Below are positions 44,053 to 56,167 of a stretch of DNA of 64,000 nt, piece by piece. The stretch comes from Datura wrightii (taxonomy: Eukaryota; Streptophyta; Magnoliopsida; Solanales; Solanaceae). The DNA lies in assembly GCA_035772735.1 (NCBI GenBank), contig JASDFA010000020.1, positions 104,746,001 through 104,810,000 on the forward strand, given 5' to 3'. The first letter of the stretch is position 1; each line of letters begins with the position of its first letter. Below the pieces are notes generated by a model, which did no database searches, was not told the DNA's origin, and worked only from the letters and a program-made list of their open reading frames with translations. Both the position numbers and the translations under genes were made by a program.

Positions 44053-45165
44053 ATGCCTCCTAGACGTGGTAACGGAAGAAGGGTCGGTAGCGCCAACAGA
44101 CCGACCCCACCAGCCCCGGCAGCTCCTCAAGATGATTCGGTGTCTACCGCCAAATTCAAGGTGGTCATTCTACAGCTAGCCCAAACAGTCACCAACCAGG
44201 TGAACTAACAAGTGGTTCTGGTAGGCACGAACGAGTCTGCAGAAAATGCGAGGGTGCAGGACTTCACCCGTATGAACCCTCCATCTTTTCAGGGATCCAA
44301 AGTAGGGGAGGATCCCTAAGAGTTCGTGGATGAGATCAAGAATATTACCTGTAGTATGGGTATTAGCTCCCCTAAGAGCGCTGACTCGGCTGCCTACCAG
44401 CTAAAAGGGGTAGCTCAGGTTTGGCCTGACCAATGGAAAGAGGGGCGACCAGCGAGAGTAGGACTAGTGGAGTGGGATGAGTTCCACACAGCTTTCTTGG
44501 ATAGATTTTTCCCTTGGGAGCTGAGGGAGGCAAAGGTGGCGGAGTTTATGAATTTGATTCAGGGCAACAAAATAGTGGAGGAGTATGCTATGGAGTTTAC
44601 CGCTGTCTAAGTATGCTTTAGAGATGGTAGCCGAGCCAAGGGCTCACATGTTGAAATTTGTGAACAAGGTGTCGAATCTAGTCCTCAAGGAGTGCAGGAC
44701 AGCGTTGTTGATTAAAGATATTGACCTCTCCAACTTGATTGTGTATGCCCAGAAAATGAGGCCAAAAAGCTGAAGGATATGGTGCGTATGAAGAAATAGG
44801 CAAGGACTGGCCAGTCAAATTTCAGCCATCAGAGGTCTAGCAGTAGTAGCCACCCACAGTGGTAGTAGCAGCAGCAGAGAGCCCCAGCACCCAGTTCAGC
44901 CATCGGTCCAACCTTTTATTCCCGCCAGGATCATAGGAATGGGTCATCGGGCGCTCAGTCTCAAGCCCACAGTACCGGGAACAAGTATCTAGCTTGCCCC
45001 AAGTGTGGTAGAAACCACCCGGGTGAGTGCCTTCAGGGATGAGAGGATTGTTGGGTGTGGACAACTTGGACATCATCTTAGGGAGTGCCCTTCAGTAGGG
45101 AGAGGGAGATCACAATCTACTACTTCATCAGCCCCAGCAGGCTGACCATTCAGCAGGCCAACACT
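44053..45165 (+). pseudogene. gag: Gag remnant (E7)
   Basis: MPPRRGNGRRVGSANRP starts at 44053. The capsid domain shows ARVQDFTRMNPPSF, YQLKGVAQVWPDQWKEG, FLDRFFPWELREAKVAEF and IVEEYAMEFT. A one-base shift near 44600 moves the frame to SKYALEMVAEPRAHMLKFV. The zinc knuckle region (45000-45100) keeps CPKCGRNHPGECLQG, but the second knuckle has lost one or two bases (GCGQLGHHLRECP readable only by changing frame). Stops at 44207 and 44317 are also present. Confidence 0.85.
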
Positions 45166-45189
45166 TCAAGTTAGATGGCGGTCAGTGCC

Positions 45190-45600
45190 AAAATTGTTTA
45201 TATTCTCTATCTTCCCGTCAGGATCAGGAGAGCTCACCTGACGTGGTCATGGGTATGCCCTCCTAGATCCGGGAGCCGCTATTTCATTTGTGACTCCCTA
45301 CATAGCAGTCAAGTTCAATATCAGTCTAGAGGTCCTCTCAAAATCATTCTCAGTCTCCACCCCAGTTGGCAAGTCAGTTAGAGCCAGCCGGGTGTATAGA
45401 AGTTGCCCAGTCTCAGTCCTGAAAAAATTCCTCCTAGCTGACCTTGTAGATTTATACATGGTAAACTTTGACTTTATTCTCAGCATGAATTGGTTACACT
45501 CCTGCGATGCCTTAGTTGATTGCAGAACTAGAGTTTTCAAGTTTCAGTTTCCAAATGAACCAGTGTTAGAATGGATGGATAGCAGTTAAGAGCATAAGGG
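45190..45600 (+). pseudogene. pol: Aspartic protease (E7)
   Basis: LLDPGAAISFVTPYIAVKF keeps the catalytic Asp. FSVSTPVGKSVRASRVYRS and DFILSMNWLHSC follow in the usual order. The frame is open over most of the domain (45290-45589). Confidence 0.85.
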
Positions 45601-45779
45601 TAGGTTTATCTCCTACCTTAAGGCCTAGAAACTCATCTCCAAGGGATCTATTTATCATCTAGTTCGGGTCAAGGATTCCATCTCAGAGACTCCAACTATC
45701 CTGTCAGTTCCAGTGGTCAGCAAGTTCCTAGATGTTTTTCTAGAGGATCTTCCCAGAGTTCCCTCTGAACGGGAAATAG

Positions 45780-47040
45780 ACTTCGGAATAGATCTTCTCC
45801 CAGATACTTAGACTATCTCCATCCCTCCTTACAGAATGGCTCCAACTAAGCTTAAGAAGTTGAAGGAGCAACTGAAAGATCTTCTTGACAAGGGCTTTAT
45901 CAGAACCAGCATCTCTCTGGGGTGCTCTAGCACTATTCGTGCATAAGAAAGATGGTACCCTCAGAATGTGCATAGATTACCATTAGTTGAACAAGGTCAC
46001 AGTCAAGAACATGTATTCCCTACCCAGAGTTGATGACCTGTTTGACCAACTTTAGGGAGCAAGTTGTTTCTCCAAAGGTGATCTCAGGTTAGGGTACCAT
46101 CACCTAAGGGTCAAAGAGTGTGACATACCGAAAACAGCATTCAAAACTCGGTATGGTCACTATGAGTTTGTCGTGATATTCTTCAGGCTAACAAACGCCC
46201 AGCAGCCTTCGTGGATTTGATGAACAGAGTCTTCAAGCAATATCTGGATATGTTCTTCATTTTATTTATCGATGACATTCTAGTATACTACAGAAATGAG
46301 GAAGAGCATACTAACCACCTAAGATTAGCATTGCAATACTCAGGGACAACTAATTGTTTTCCAACTTTAGCAAGTGCGAATTTTGGTTAAAGCCTGTGTC
46401 TTTCTTAGTTCATGTGGTCTCAGGTGAATGATACAAGTAGATCCTCACAAGATAGCAGCAGTGAAAGATTAGCCCAGACCTACCTCTTGTATTGAAATCA
46501 GGAGTTTCCTGGGCTTAGCCAGTTATTACCGATTGTTTGTGGAAGGCTTCTCCTCTATAGCATCTCCTCTGACTAAGTTAACTCAGAAGAAGGTGAAATT
46601 TCAGTGGTCAAATGAGTGTGAGAAGAGTTTCCAGAAGTTGAAGGCTCGACTCACTACTGCTCCGATTTTGATCTTGCCAGAAGGAATAGATAGATTGGTT
46701 GTGTATTCTGATGCTTTCAGAGTCGGACTCGAATGCGTTCTGATGCAGCGGGGAAAAGTGATAGCCTACGCCTCCAGACAACTCAATGTTCATGAGAAGA
46801 ATTATCCAACTCATGACTTGGAACTAGAAGCGATGGTGATTGCACTAAGGATATGGAGGCATTACTTATATGGAGCTCACATGGATGTGTTTACAGATCA
46901 TAAGAGTCTTCAACACGTGCTGAGTTAGAAGGATCTAACCTACGTCAGAGAAGGTGGTTGGAGTTGCTAAAAGACTATGACTTGAGTGTGTTGTATCACC
47001 CGGGCAAAGCAAATGTGGTGGTTGACACCCTCAGCAGACG
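45780..47040 (+). pseudogene. pol: Reverse transcriptase and RNase H (E7)
   Basis: RT begins at MAPTKLKKLKEQLKDLLDKG (45836). A frameshift near 45915 follows GFIRTSIS. The catalytic LFIDDILVYYRNEEEH is near 46260-46305. Several single-base changes of frame occur up to 46530. RNase H (46680-46928) is open and keeps YSDAF, LELEAM and FTDHKSLQH, its acidic residues. YHPGKANVVVDTLSRRSMG ends the module at 47045. TAG at 46927 separates it from the end. Confidence 0.87.
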
Positions 47041-47209
47041 ATCTATGGGGAGTGTGGCTCATATTGAGCAAGGTAAAAAGGAGTTAGCGAGGGATATTCA
47101 CAGACTATCCCGGTTAGGGGTGCAGTTGGTGGATTCAGCTGAAGGTGGTGTGGTAATGCAATGTGGGTCTGACTCATCTTTGATAGTTGAAGTTAAGTCC
47201 AGATAGGAT

Positions 47210-48140
47210 GAAGATCCAGTTCTATTTAAATTTAAAGAAGCAATTCTCAGAAAGGAGCTTGAGGCTTTCTCCAAAGGGGAAAATGGTGTGCTCCGTTATC
47301 AGGGAAGATTTTGTTTACCGGAAGTTGGTGAGTTGAGACAGCAGATACTGGCTACGGCACACAGCTCGAGATACTCCATTCACCCTGGTGCTACTAAAAT
47401 GCACCGTGATCTGTAGGATATTTACTTGTGGAACGACATGAAAAGAGACATTGCTGAATTCGTAGCCAAGTGCCCGAACTGCCAGCAAATCAAGGTGGAG
47501 CATCAAAGATCGGGAGGCATAGCTCGAGATATTAGTATACCCAAATGAAAGTGGGAGGAAGTAAATATGGATTTCATTATGGGTCTACCTCGGACTTGCC
47601 GGCAGGATGACTAAATCTGGGTAGTAGTAGATCGGATGACTAAGTCAGCTCATTTCCTCCTAGTTAAAACCACCTACTCAGCTGAGGACTATGTCAAACT
47701 TTACATCTGAGAGTTATTTAGACTCCATAGGGTGCCTTTGGATATCATTTCAGATAGAGGAGCGCAGTCACCTCACACTTCTGGAAATCCTTTCTGAAGG
47801 GATTAGGAACTCTGGTCAAGCTCAGCACCGCTTTTCACCCACATACCAACGGGAAAACTGAGTGGACTATTCAAACCCTAGAATATATTCTAAGAGAATG
47901 TGCGATTGATTTTAAGGGTAATTGGGACGACCATTGCCTCTTATCGAGTTTTCTTACAACAACAGCTACCACTTTAGCATTTAGATAGCCCCATTTGAAG
48001 CATTATATGGGAGAAGGTGTAGATCTCGTATATGGTGGTTTGAGGTTGGTGATGCTACCTTGATAGGGCCAGACTCAGTTCATGATGCAACGCAAAAAGT
48101 TCAACTCATCCGAGAAAGGTTGAAAACAGCTTAGAACCGT
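47210..48140 (+). pseudogene. pol: Integrase (E7)
   Basis: The zinc region reads HPGATKMHRDL...KCPNCQQIKVEH (47380-47500). The core shows MDFIMGLPRTCRQ and LHRVPLDIISDRGAQ, then FHPHTNGKTEWTIQTLEYI with the catalytic Glu. Stops include TGA at 47546 (Trp in E3) and TAG near 47415. A frameshift lies near 47770. The C-terminal domain follows at 48159. Confidence 0.85.
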
Positions 48141-48605
48141 CAGAAATGTTATGCCAATGTGCGGAGAAGAGAGTTGGAGTTTGCAGTTGATGATTGGTTT
48201 TACCTAAAAATTTTGCCCATGAAAGGGGTGATGAGATTTGTAATAAAGGAAAAGCTCAGCCCGAGGTATGTGGGACCCTATAGGATTTTGAGGCGAATCG
48301 GTAATGTAGCCTATGAGCTAGAATTGCCTTCAGAACTAGCAGTTGTACACCCAGTTTTCCATGTGTCACTTTTGAAGAAGTGCATCGGAGATCCAACCTT
48401 AGTTGTGTCATTGGACAGTGTGGGGATAAAGGATAGTATCTCATATGAGGAGCTGCCAGTCCAGATCCTTGACCGACAGGTTCGTAAGCTAAAGAATAAG
48501 GAACTATCTTTATTCAAGGTCTTATGGAGAAATCAATAGGTTGAAGGAGCTACTGGGAGGCCCAAGCAGATATGATGACCAAATACCCGCATTTGTTCTC
48601 TATCG
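48140..48605 (+). pseudogene. pol: Integrase C-terminus and chromodomain (E7)
   Basis: This stretch is open for 126 codons from MRRRELEFAVDDWFYLKI. KEKLSPRYVGPYRILRRIG and HPVFHVSLLKKCIGDP are the conserved C-terminal integrase words. SYEELPVQILDRQVRKL through FKVLWRNQ and YPHLF (after a TAG at 48537) form a chromodomain. Chromodomains of this group recognise modified histone H3 and steer insertion to heterochromatin. Confidence 0.87.
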
Positions 48606-48856
48606 GCTCTATCATAGCTTGAGATATTAGTTTTGACCCTAGAACTCAATTTAGCTTTCATGATTCATATTAGGTGTTCAAATCTCTTTTATGTTTTTGA
48701 ATGTATGTATGAAAGGTAAATTCAGTTCAGTCATGTATTTTGAAACAGAGATAGTCATTTTTGTAGTTTTGGAGTTAAATGAAAGGTATTTGGAAGTTAT
48801 GATTGTCATTCTCTATGTTCTTGTGTGTTTTCTAGCATTCAAGGATGAATATTTCC

Positions 48857-48866
48857 TAGGAAGAGA
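48857..48866 (+). other. Polypurine tract (E7)
   Basis: AGGAAGAGA lies three to four bases before the 3' LTR start TGTAATGCCCC. It is the plus-strand primer. Confidence 0.65.
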
Positions 48867-48869
48867 TAT

Positions 48870-51308
48870 TGTAATGCCCCGAAAACTCAAAGACTAGATC
48901 CGGGACTTAAATCAGAAAATCTAGAAAATCTACAGAAAAGCTACATGACGACTCACCTAAAGGGTTGTTATGAGACCCAACGACTCATTAGGTCAGTCAT
49001 GGGAAAGGAGGGAATAGAAATGTAAAGTGAGAAGCAGTGTACCCAATGAGAGACTCCACGAGTCGTGGTCACTCACCATGACCCATTAGCTCTCCCGTGG
49101 TCAGGTTTGAGTTAGGATTTTATTAAGTGGGCAGTGTACTTGACGGAGTCTGACTATGAATCGTGGTCACCTATAACAACTCCTTAGGTCCCTCATGATG
49201 ACCTACAGGGGAACCTAGGCAGTATACCCATGGGTGTGACCACGAGTCGTGATCAGTCATCAAGACCCGTTAGGTTACCTGGCAATTTTTCCTAGTGATT
49301 TTTCTAAGGACTATTTAGTAATTTTCTATTCTCCAAGACTCTAAACTACGTTTTCTAGGTAAAATTCCAGGCATATTAGAGGGGTTGAACGATTCCTCCC
49401 CTTATTCCCACGTTCATTCTCAGAAAAATATCGACAAGTCTTTCAAGAGCTCTCATAGCAAGGTCCAGGGTTTCTCATTCATCTCAGAAATTAAAGCTTA
49501 CTCCTCAAGGGAATTTCTTAGCCAGGTATGTAGGAATTCAACAAGGGAATTGTTCTTGCATTGTGTCCCCCAAAACCCTCTTATAGTTCTCTCTATCAGT
49601 TTTAGCCCTGAGTTTCCGAATACGAAGAGATTACATATTGTTATTCGTTAAGTTCACATAGAATGATATCCATGCTCATTATTGATATGATCTCTATTAG
49701 TCCTCTTTTAAATTATTGATATTCGTGCAAAAAGTGAATTTTAGCCCTGCAGATTTTTGAATGTAAAGGAATTTCTTGATAGACCTCATTTATTTCATAT
49801 GGAATATTATCTTATGTTGATTATAGTTATCTTCCCAGTTTGTGACATAAAAAAATTATTAGTATTGTGAGATGAAAATTTAGCCATAACCAAGGGATAG
49901 AAAGTCTTCAACTCTTTTGCGGTGTTGAAATATTGAATCTTAGCTTGAACTTACTTTATTGGGAAATCCCCATATTGTTAATAACAGTGAGTCTCGACTC
50001 AGTTATTGTCAGTTCAGTTTTAGTAAGAACATTAGAAGTCTCAGTTTTAGTTAGAAAGTGTCAGCTGATCATTTTGACTTCAGTTATTTCCTGAGGTGTC
50101 TGTGGTGCCTCCCAGTTACCAGAATCAAATTCATAATTCAGTTTGGTCTATTAGGTGATCATGAAATTTTAGATATATATATATAGCTTTGACTAGCCTT
50201 AGGACCCCAGTTTAGATTACAATCTGTTCTTAGACGGTTACGACACTTCTAGATAAGTAGCTTTGACCAATCTAGAATCCAGTTTCAAAATCTAGTCTGA
50301 TAAGACTATCAGGGTACTTTCAGTTATGTGTCACTGACTAGTCTTGGAGCCCAATTTTGAGCTATCAGCCTGGTCGTTCAATATAGGTTTTCTAGTGGAA
50401 GTAGGACTTAGCACCGAGCTGGCCAGGGTTCTAGCGCACCCAGGTTCCCAGAACTACGTTGCTAGTGTAGGTTACAGTATTACTTGGCCTGATTGGCCCC
50501 AGACATTTGTGATCACCCAATTCATGCGTTTATACCATGGAACGGTATATAGGGTCCTATCAGTGGGGTGTATACATCGGACTCCACGTCTAGCTTACAC
50601 GGTTATATATCAGTTATAGAATCTCCAACTAGTCAGTTTTGTCCAGTCTAGAATAAGCAGCTCAGTTCACTTCCAATTTTATCAGTTTGGCTCAGCTCAG
50701 TCCAGTATCTCAGACTCAAAATTTTCAGACTTAGGGCATGTCTTTGACCATCAGACAAGGTCATCTTGACCATTTCAGTTTACATCAGTAGTTCAGCTCA
50801 GTTTACTTATTGCTCATTGCTTGTTAATTCAGTTCAGACTTTGTATTTCAATTATTTTTTCTCCCACTTACTCAGTATATTTAAAGTATTGGTGCATACT
50901 TTTATGTTGTATCGTTTCATGATACAGCTGCAGGTTCCCATACTCAACAGCGTTAGTCGCCATGATTCAGATCCTCCCCAGCCGCAGTTGAAGTGTGAAT
51001 CCTCATCATTCGAGGGCCTTATTTCATTTTCTTACAGTTAGATTATAGTTTTATTTAGAGTTAGAGTTAGCTGGGGGTTTGTCCCAGTAACTCATCAGTT
51101 AGAGGGATTTCAAACTATAAATATTCAGATTTCATTTTTTAAGTTTTATCTTATATTTCATTAAATTGTTTTTAAGTTATTACTTCAAAATTTCCAATGT
51201 GCATGTTTTACTCAGAATACTAGTGTATGATAGATCAGGAGCTGACTTGGGGTCACTTGTGACTTCAAGTACCATGTTACATTTAGGGTGTAGGCTCAGG
51301 GTGTGATG
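48870..51308 (+). repeat. 3' LTR of E7 (about 2,439 bp)
   Basis: It starts TGTAATGCCCCGAAAAC and aligns with the 5' LTR. The end reads AGGGTGTGATG instead of GTGTGACA, so the last two bases appear mutated. Palindrome units are at 48950-49275, an AAACTACGTTTT element at about 49345 and TGTATCGT...ATGATACA at 50908-50926. RT sequence of E6 begins right after it. Confidence 0.87.
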
Positions 51309-51480
51309 TGTGCAATTGCCGATAGTCAATGCACATCCGAAGAGAATTATCCCTCTTTCGGAAAAAGAGTATCAGTGCACCCCATGGGGATTTTGTACGT
51401 CTGATGAAACCCTTATCTAAGAGATCTTTCAACTTCTCCTTCAACTCCTTTAACTCAGCTGGATCCATTACATAAGTACG
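51309..51480 (-). pseudogene. pol: RT N-terminal fragment (E6)
   Basis: MDPAELKELKEKLKDLLDKG, SPWGALILFFRKRDNSLRM and CIDYRQL form the start of a chromovirus RT. The 3' continuation is at 41403-41229, across the inserted E7. Confidence 0.85.
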
Positions 51481-51549
51481 AATAGATATACGTTGTGTAA
51501 ATCGATCTCCCGCTTGCGAGGAATATCATCTCGTAATACTTTTGGATAT

Positions 51550-52050
51550 TCGCAAATTATAGGAACAGACTAGATAGTTGGGGTTTCGGAGGTAGTATCC
51601 TTAACCCTAACTAGATGGTACACACAATCTTTAGAGATCATCTTTTTGGCCGTAATGTTGGAAATAAAATGACCTATAGACACAGTTGAATTACCCCTCC
51701 ACTCTAGGACTGGCTCACCAAGAAATCAGAACTCTACCACACGGGTTCTATAATTTACTAAGGCATTACATGTATGTAGTCAGTCTATGCCAAAGATAAA
51801 ATCAAAATCTGTCATGGCTAGCTCTACTAAATCTGCTGAGGTGACTTTCTGAAGGGATGTGATAGGGCAATCTTTGTATACTCGTCGAGCTATAACTGAA
51901 TCACCAATTGGAGTAGAGATCGAGAAGGGTTATGATAGAATTTCGGGACTGAATCTGAAACTACTAAAAATATAGGGCATCACAAAAGATAAAGTGGCCC
52001 CTAGATCTAATAATGCATATACATAGAGGTGGAATACTCATAATATACCT
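51550..52050 (-). pseudogene. pol: Aspartic protease (E6)
   Basis: ALLDLGATLSFVMPYIF keeps the catalytic Asp. FSISTPIGDSVIARRVYKD, FDFIFGIDWLHTC and VYHLVRVKDT follow, as in related elements. Several stops break the frame. Confidence 0.8.
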
Positions 52051-52054
52051 GTTA

Positions 52055-53287
52055 CTACAACTGGTTAAGTCTCCTGCTCCTGATGAGATGTGAGGGCATA
52101 AAACCTGTTCTGGCACTGACCACCACTTGCATTGGAAACGCACCTTGTTGAGCTGGGTGTGCTAGTGTTGCTGCTGAACTGGTAGCCTTACTATGGCCTC
52201 TACCATCATCCTGCCTAGCCAGCGGACACTCCCGACACTTGTGCCCAAATTTACCATAGCTAAAATAGATATCTGATCTAATCAAGCACTCCCCTATGTG
52301 ATTCTCGCCACATTTTCTATAGATCGGAAAGGTATGCTCTACCTGCATGCTCCTCTATCCCCTCGAACCTGATAGTCTACTCCTCTAATCACCTTGTGGT
52401 CTAGATGGAGCATTGGACGATGATGGCACTGAAGCTAATGACCTCTGATGGGATAGCTGTCGATGTCTATCTCCCAATCTCTGTTGGGAGAACCCATAAG
52501 TATTTGTCCTGGTCCGCTTGGATTCTCTCTCTCTCAAATGCACCACCTCCATCTGCAGGATGTATAAAACAAATCAAGGAGTATGGATGTCCTGATGAAG
52601 CATAGAAGTCCTACAATCCTTGACCAGGTAGTCCACTATCCCATGTACGAACCTGCTCACTCGAGTCCTCTGATCAGCCACCATCTCTGGTGCATATTTG
52701 GACAAACGGGTGAACTCCAAAGTATACTCCTGGACTATGATATTATTCTTCCTTAGGTTCACAAACTCAGCTGCCCTGATCTCCCTCATCTCACGGGGAA
52801 AGAACCAATCTAGGAATGCGATAAGGAACTCATCCCAAAGAATGGGACCAGGTCCAACTACTCTGTTATCCTTCCAATGTCTGAACCAGATATGGGAAAT
52901 CCCTTTCAACTGATAAGAGGCTAGGTCTACGCACTACTCCCCTGTCACCCCCATAACCTGGGTGATCTTTTGGATCTCATTAATAAATTGGTGTGGATCC
53001 TTGCCACCTTTGATCCGAGGAAATCCGGAGGGTTTATCCTAAGAAAGTCCTTGACTCTTCCCGCAGCCGCATTCCCATTCTGGGGAACATGCGCTACCTC
53101 TTACTGGTTGACCTGGACGGTCAATGCCTATACCAACATCTTGATAGCTGCCCTAACACTGCATGGGCAACCAGCTCAGGCTCACGATCCTCGGGGGATG
53201 ATGGGGCCTGCTGGTGCCCATCCCCATTGTCATTCTCATGGCCATTTCCATTTCCATTTTTTTTTCATTAACTCGATGAGGAGGCAT
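52055..53287 (-). pseudogene. gag: Gag remnant (E6)
   Basis: The start MPPHRVNEKK is at 53287; a small A-run indel then moves the frame. The capsid region (52909-52580) reads KGISHIWFRHWKDNRV, FLDWFFPREMREIRAAEF and YTLEFTRLSKYAPEM. The zinc knuckle near 52300-52230 reads YFSYGKFGHKCRECP, so the first two metal-binding Cys are both Tyr. Further stops and shifts occur. It matches the E2 gag fragment over the shared part. Confidence 0.83.
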
Positions 53288-53481
53288 AATTCTACAAATG
53301 CGTATAGCATGAGTTAGAAGGATGGACAAACATTTCATAGAATGACATAGATCATGAAAGAAGGGAAATTTCCTAAAACAATTCATAGCCTCTTCGTCAT
53401 AAGTGTGGTGCGCTTCACACCCATGAAAAAGACTCTACTTAACGCAGTTTTGAAACACCCTAGGATACTTCAAAACCTAAT

Positions 53482-53493
53482 GCTCTGATACCA
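53482..53493 (-). other. Primer-binding site, initiator tRNA-Met (E6)
   Basis: The minus strand reads TGGTATCAGAGC, a perfect match, next to the LTR end. Confidence 0.9.
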
Positions 53494-53497
53494 AGTT

Positions 53498-55782
53498 CAT
53501 CATGACCAAAATATAAGCCTGAATAGAGACACGGACAAGGAATCCCGGAAGCCTCCAAGTCGACCCACGTCATGAACATAGCGACTTAGAGTATACAACA
53601 AGTGGAAAATAATAAAATATAACATGCTTAAGCGGAAGTCTGCATACATATCAATCTAAAATAGAATCAACACTGACAAGCTGACAATCTACATAATATC
53701 TGAAACGCCTCTAACATAACTGATGAGCTGATGGGACAGAAATCTCCACTAGCCTGACAAAAGTCTGTAACTGAAATAACATAGCAATTGACAACTGAAT
53801 GTCCTCGAAATATGAGGACTCACCAACACTTGCTAAAATAGGTCTGAGAGGATAGCAAGACTAATGATGCGACTGAGACTGATCCCTCGGACCTGTATCA
53901 TAAAATGATACAACATAGAGTATGTGGTTAGTACTTGGATGTACTGAGTATGCAAGGTAAGTAAAAACGGATAGTTAAAATACATAAGAGTTCATAAAAG
54001 TAGGACAACATGAACATGAAGTAAATATCACAATATAAACATGAGAGCTCAAGGTTTTCAAACCATTCATAATCTATTGATAAGCATAATTGTAAGAGAA
54101 ACATTATAACACATAACCTAAATCGCGTAACATAAACATAACAATGCATATATCATGAGGAACAATGGGAGAACTCGTCTTAGCTGACACCATAATGATA
54201 GAGCTTACATGATGGCCCAACTATCTCGCTCAAGTGGGTAGAGCCGTCCCAGGCTTGCTAGGCAAGGGACGTGCATGATGTGATATCACAAGGCGGAAAG
54301 CATGAATACATATACCTATGGTGACACGTATTTCTGAGACCACAGGGTTTACCTGAATGTCAGGTCTACTTGGTGCTAGACACTGCTCCCAAAACTATGC
54401 ACATGAGGCCCACATCATAATCGTGAAATCATTCATAAAGTTCATGGCCAAATAAATCATAACATACTTTATCATACTTGACATAAATGATTATCCATGA
54501 GTAAGGGCCCGTGAATCGGTCAAAAGTCATAAATTCATAAATCATGAAGAACATGCATACTAGTGAAAATTCATATAATTGATATTCATAAGTCCATAAA
54601 TATTAATTAAAGAGAAATCGTATCATAAATCATAATTTCATAATGTAGGTTTAGGAAGATCAAAATCATAGTAGAATCATAACTTGACTTTTCATGAAAC
54701 CTTGCATAATTGGGCACAGACTGACTTTGATTTGAAACCATAAAATTATAATCAATTTAAATATACAATCCTCTTATAGATCTTAAAAAAACATGTGGAA
54801 CATGAAGGGAATTGACCCATAAATAAATCAAAGTGAATTCCATGAATTTGGGCTTAAAACCCCATAAGATCATCAAATTTACTTTAATACTTGAATTCAT
54901 AAACATAAAGGAGAATTGGGGCATGAGGGTGAAGGGAAACTCTCATTCACAATCCTACATACCTGGGTAATATAATCTTACACTCTCCTTTGAAAGCCTA
55001 AAGGAACTGGAGAAGAAATTGGGGCGTTCTAGGCTTGATCTTTCCTTAGAAATCGTCTAGTTTGAATGCATAAGGAGAGAATGGGTTAGAATTGGTTAAG
55101 CACCCTTAAAATGACGTAGTTTGTGACTTAGGAGATTAGGAAATTATGAAAATGCTCTTAATAAAAAACCTGGAAAATAGGCACGACTAGTGACCACAAC
55201 TCATACCACGAGTTGTTCCTCATACCCACGACTCATAGTTTCCATCCATTACTTCCTTCGAAATTTCATCAGGTTCTCAAGCCTTCAAACCACAACTCGA
55301 CAAAATGAGTTGTTACTCGATACAACAACCTGTTGTTTCCTCTCATCGTTACAACTGACTCCACAAGTAAGACTTTTGGAACTTCCCCTATGGGTCAACC
55401 AACGAATCGTACCTTTAAACCACAGGTCATTGGACCCACCCGTTGCCTCTGCGCCAACTTTCACTTCAACTCCTCATGACCACTTACCACGACTCATTGC
55501 TCCTTACAACGATTCATACCATGACTCGTACCATCCAACCCTAGTATCATAGAGAAAAAAAACTACTTTAACCCACTACCCATTACATCACCCAATGGGT
55601 CATCCCCGGACTCATTACTACTGAGCTTCCTATTGTAGTGTCTGACTACAAGTGGATCCTATGGGTCATTACTCCTTCCCACGACTCATACCACGAGTCG
55701 TTTTGAGTCAAAATCACAGATTTTCCTATTGGTCACATTCTGAAATCTCGAGTCTAGTATTAGACACTTTTAGGGTATTACA
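53498..55782 (-). repeat. F2 5' LTR of E6 (2,285 bp)
   Basis: The minus strand starts TGTAATACCC at 55782 and ends CATGATGA before the primer site (other members end CATGACA). A palindrome array (55184-55700) with ACGACTCAT/ATGAGTCGT words precedes AAACTACGTCATTTT (about 55113-55128). TGTATCAT...ATGATACA is at 53894-53912 and the GTAC hairpin at 53931-53950. No gene is seen in it. Confidence 0.82.
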
Positions 55783-55905
55783 CTTCACCTGTGTGTGAAG
55801 ACCCTTTTGAAACGATCTCCAAAACTAAGAAGTGAACTGAGTACCCCTGACTGAAATGATGGATAGTGGAACTCCATGCAACCAGAGTAACTCCCCAATT
55901 TTCAT
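55783..55905 (-). pseudogene. pol: Integrase fragment next to E8
   Basis: The minus strand encodes LHGVPLSIIS, RGTQFTS, FWRSFQKGL and TQVK, then the E6 LTR begins right after the Lys codon. The wording is closer to F1 integrase (FTSHFWKSFQKGLATQVK) than to E3 (FTARFWHSFQRGL). It may belong to E8 or to another element joined to it by deletion. Confidence 0.75.
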
Positions 55906-56155
55906 ACTTTTCTAGAAGTCTAGCCCTTGGCTAGTGATGATCTAGCTTGTAACAATCATTTTTTGTGTGAAGACAGAAATAAAGAGCTCAAAAACCCAAC
56001 CTTGTAAGACTTAATTCTAATGCATGATTTCAGTAGAAGAAGGGTAACCATATTATTCCTGCGTCGTAGCTCCTTGCTTATTAAATATGGTGCACAACAT
56101 ATTTATAAAAAATACTATACTAGACATAGCTTGCAGACTCCTACGATATGATGTT

Positions 56156-56167
56156 GCTCTAATACCA
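56156..56167 (-). other. Primer-binding site, tRNA-Met, one mismatch (E8)
   Basis: The minus strand reads TGGTATTAGAGC, one change from the standard site, four bases from the LTR end. Confidence 0.8.

Larger units (their letters stand above)
41404..51308 (+). mobile_element. E7: F1 chromovirus with both LTRs, 9.9 kb
   Basis: A 2,448-bp 5' LTR, tRNA-Met primer site, gag, pol, purine tract and a 3' LTR of about 2,439 bp are all present and in order. It lies in the RT of minus-strand E6. The flanks TATTC (before) and TGTGC (after) may be a decayed 5-bp target duplication. The two LTRs have clearly diverged, with many substitutions in the first 200 bases, so the insertion is old. It is the reference copy for F1 here. 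Confidence 0.9.
51309..55782 (-). mobile_element. E6: F2 chromovirus, 5' part (LTR, gag, protease, start of RT)
   Basis: On the minus strand: LTR (55782-53498), tRNA-Met primer site, gag, protease, then RT up to MCIDYRQL, where E7 interrupts. RT resumes at 41403. E6 begins with its LTR terminus inside an integrase fragment next to E8. RNase H, integrase and 3' LTR are not in the window. It is the same family as E2. Confidence 0.86.

Noticed and set aside
55190..55552. Plus-strand 120-codon open stretch rich in Thr, Ser, Pro and His
   Set aside because: It lies in the palindrome array of the E6 LTR; the composition follows the repeated CCACGACTC words, and it has no homology I recognise.
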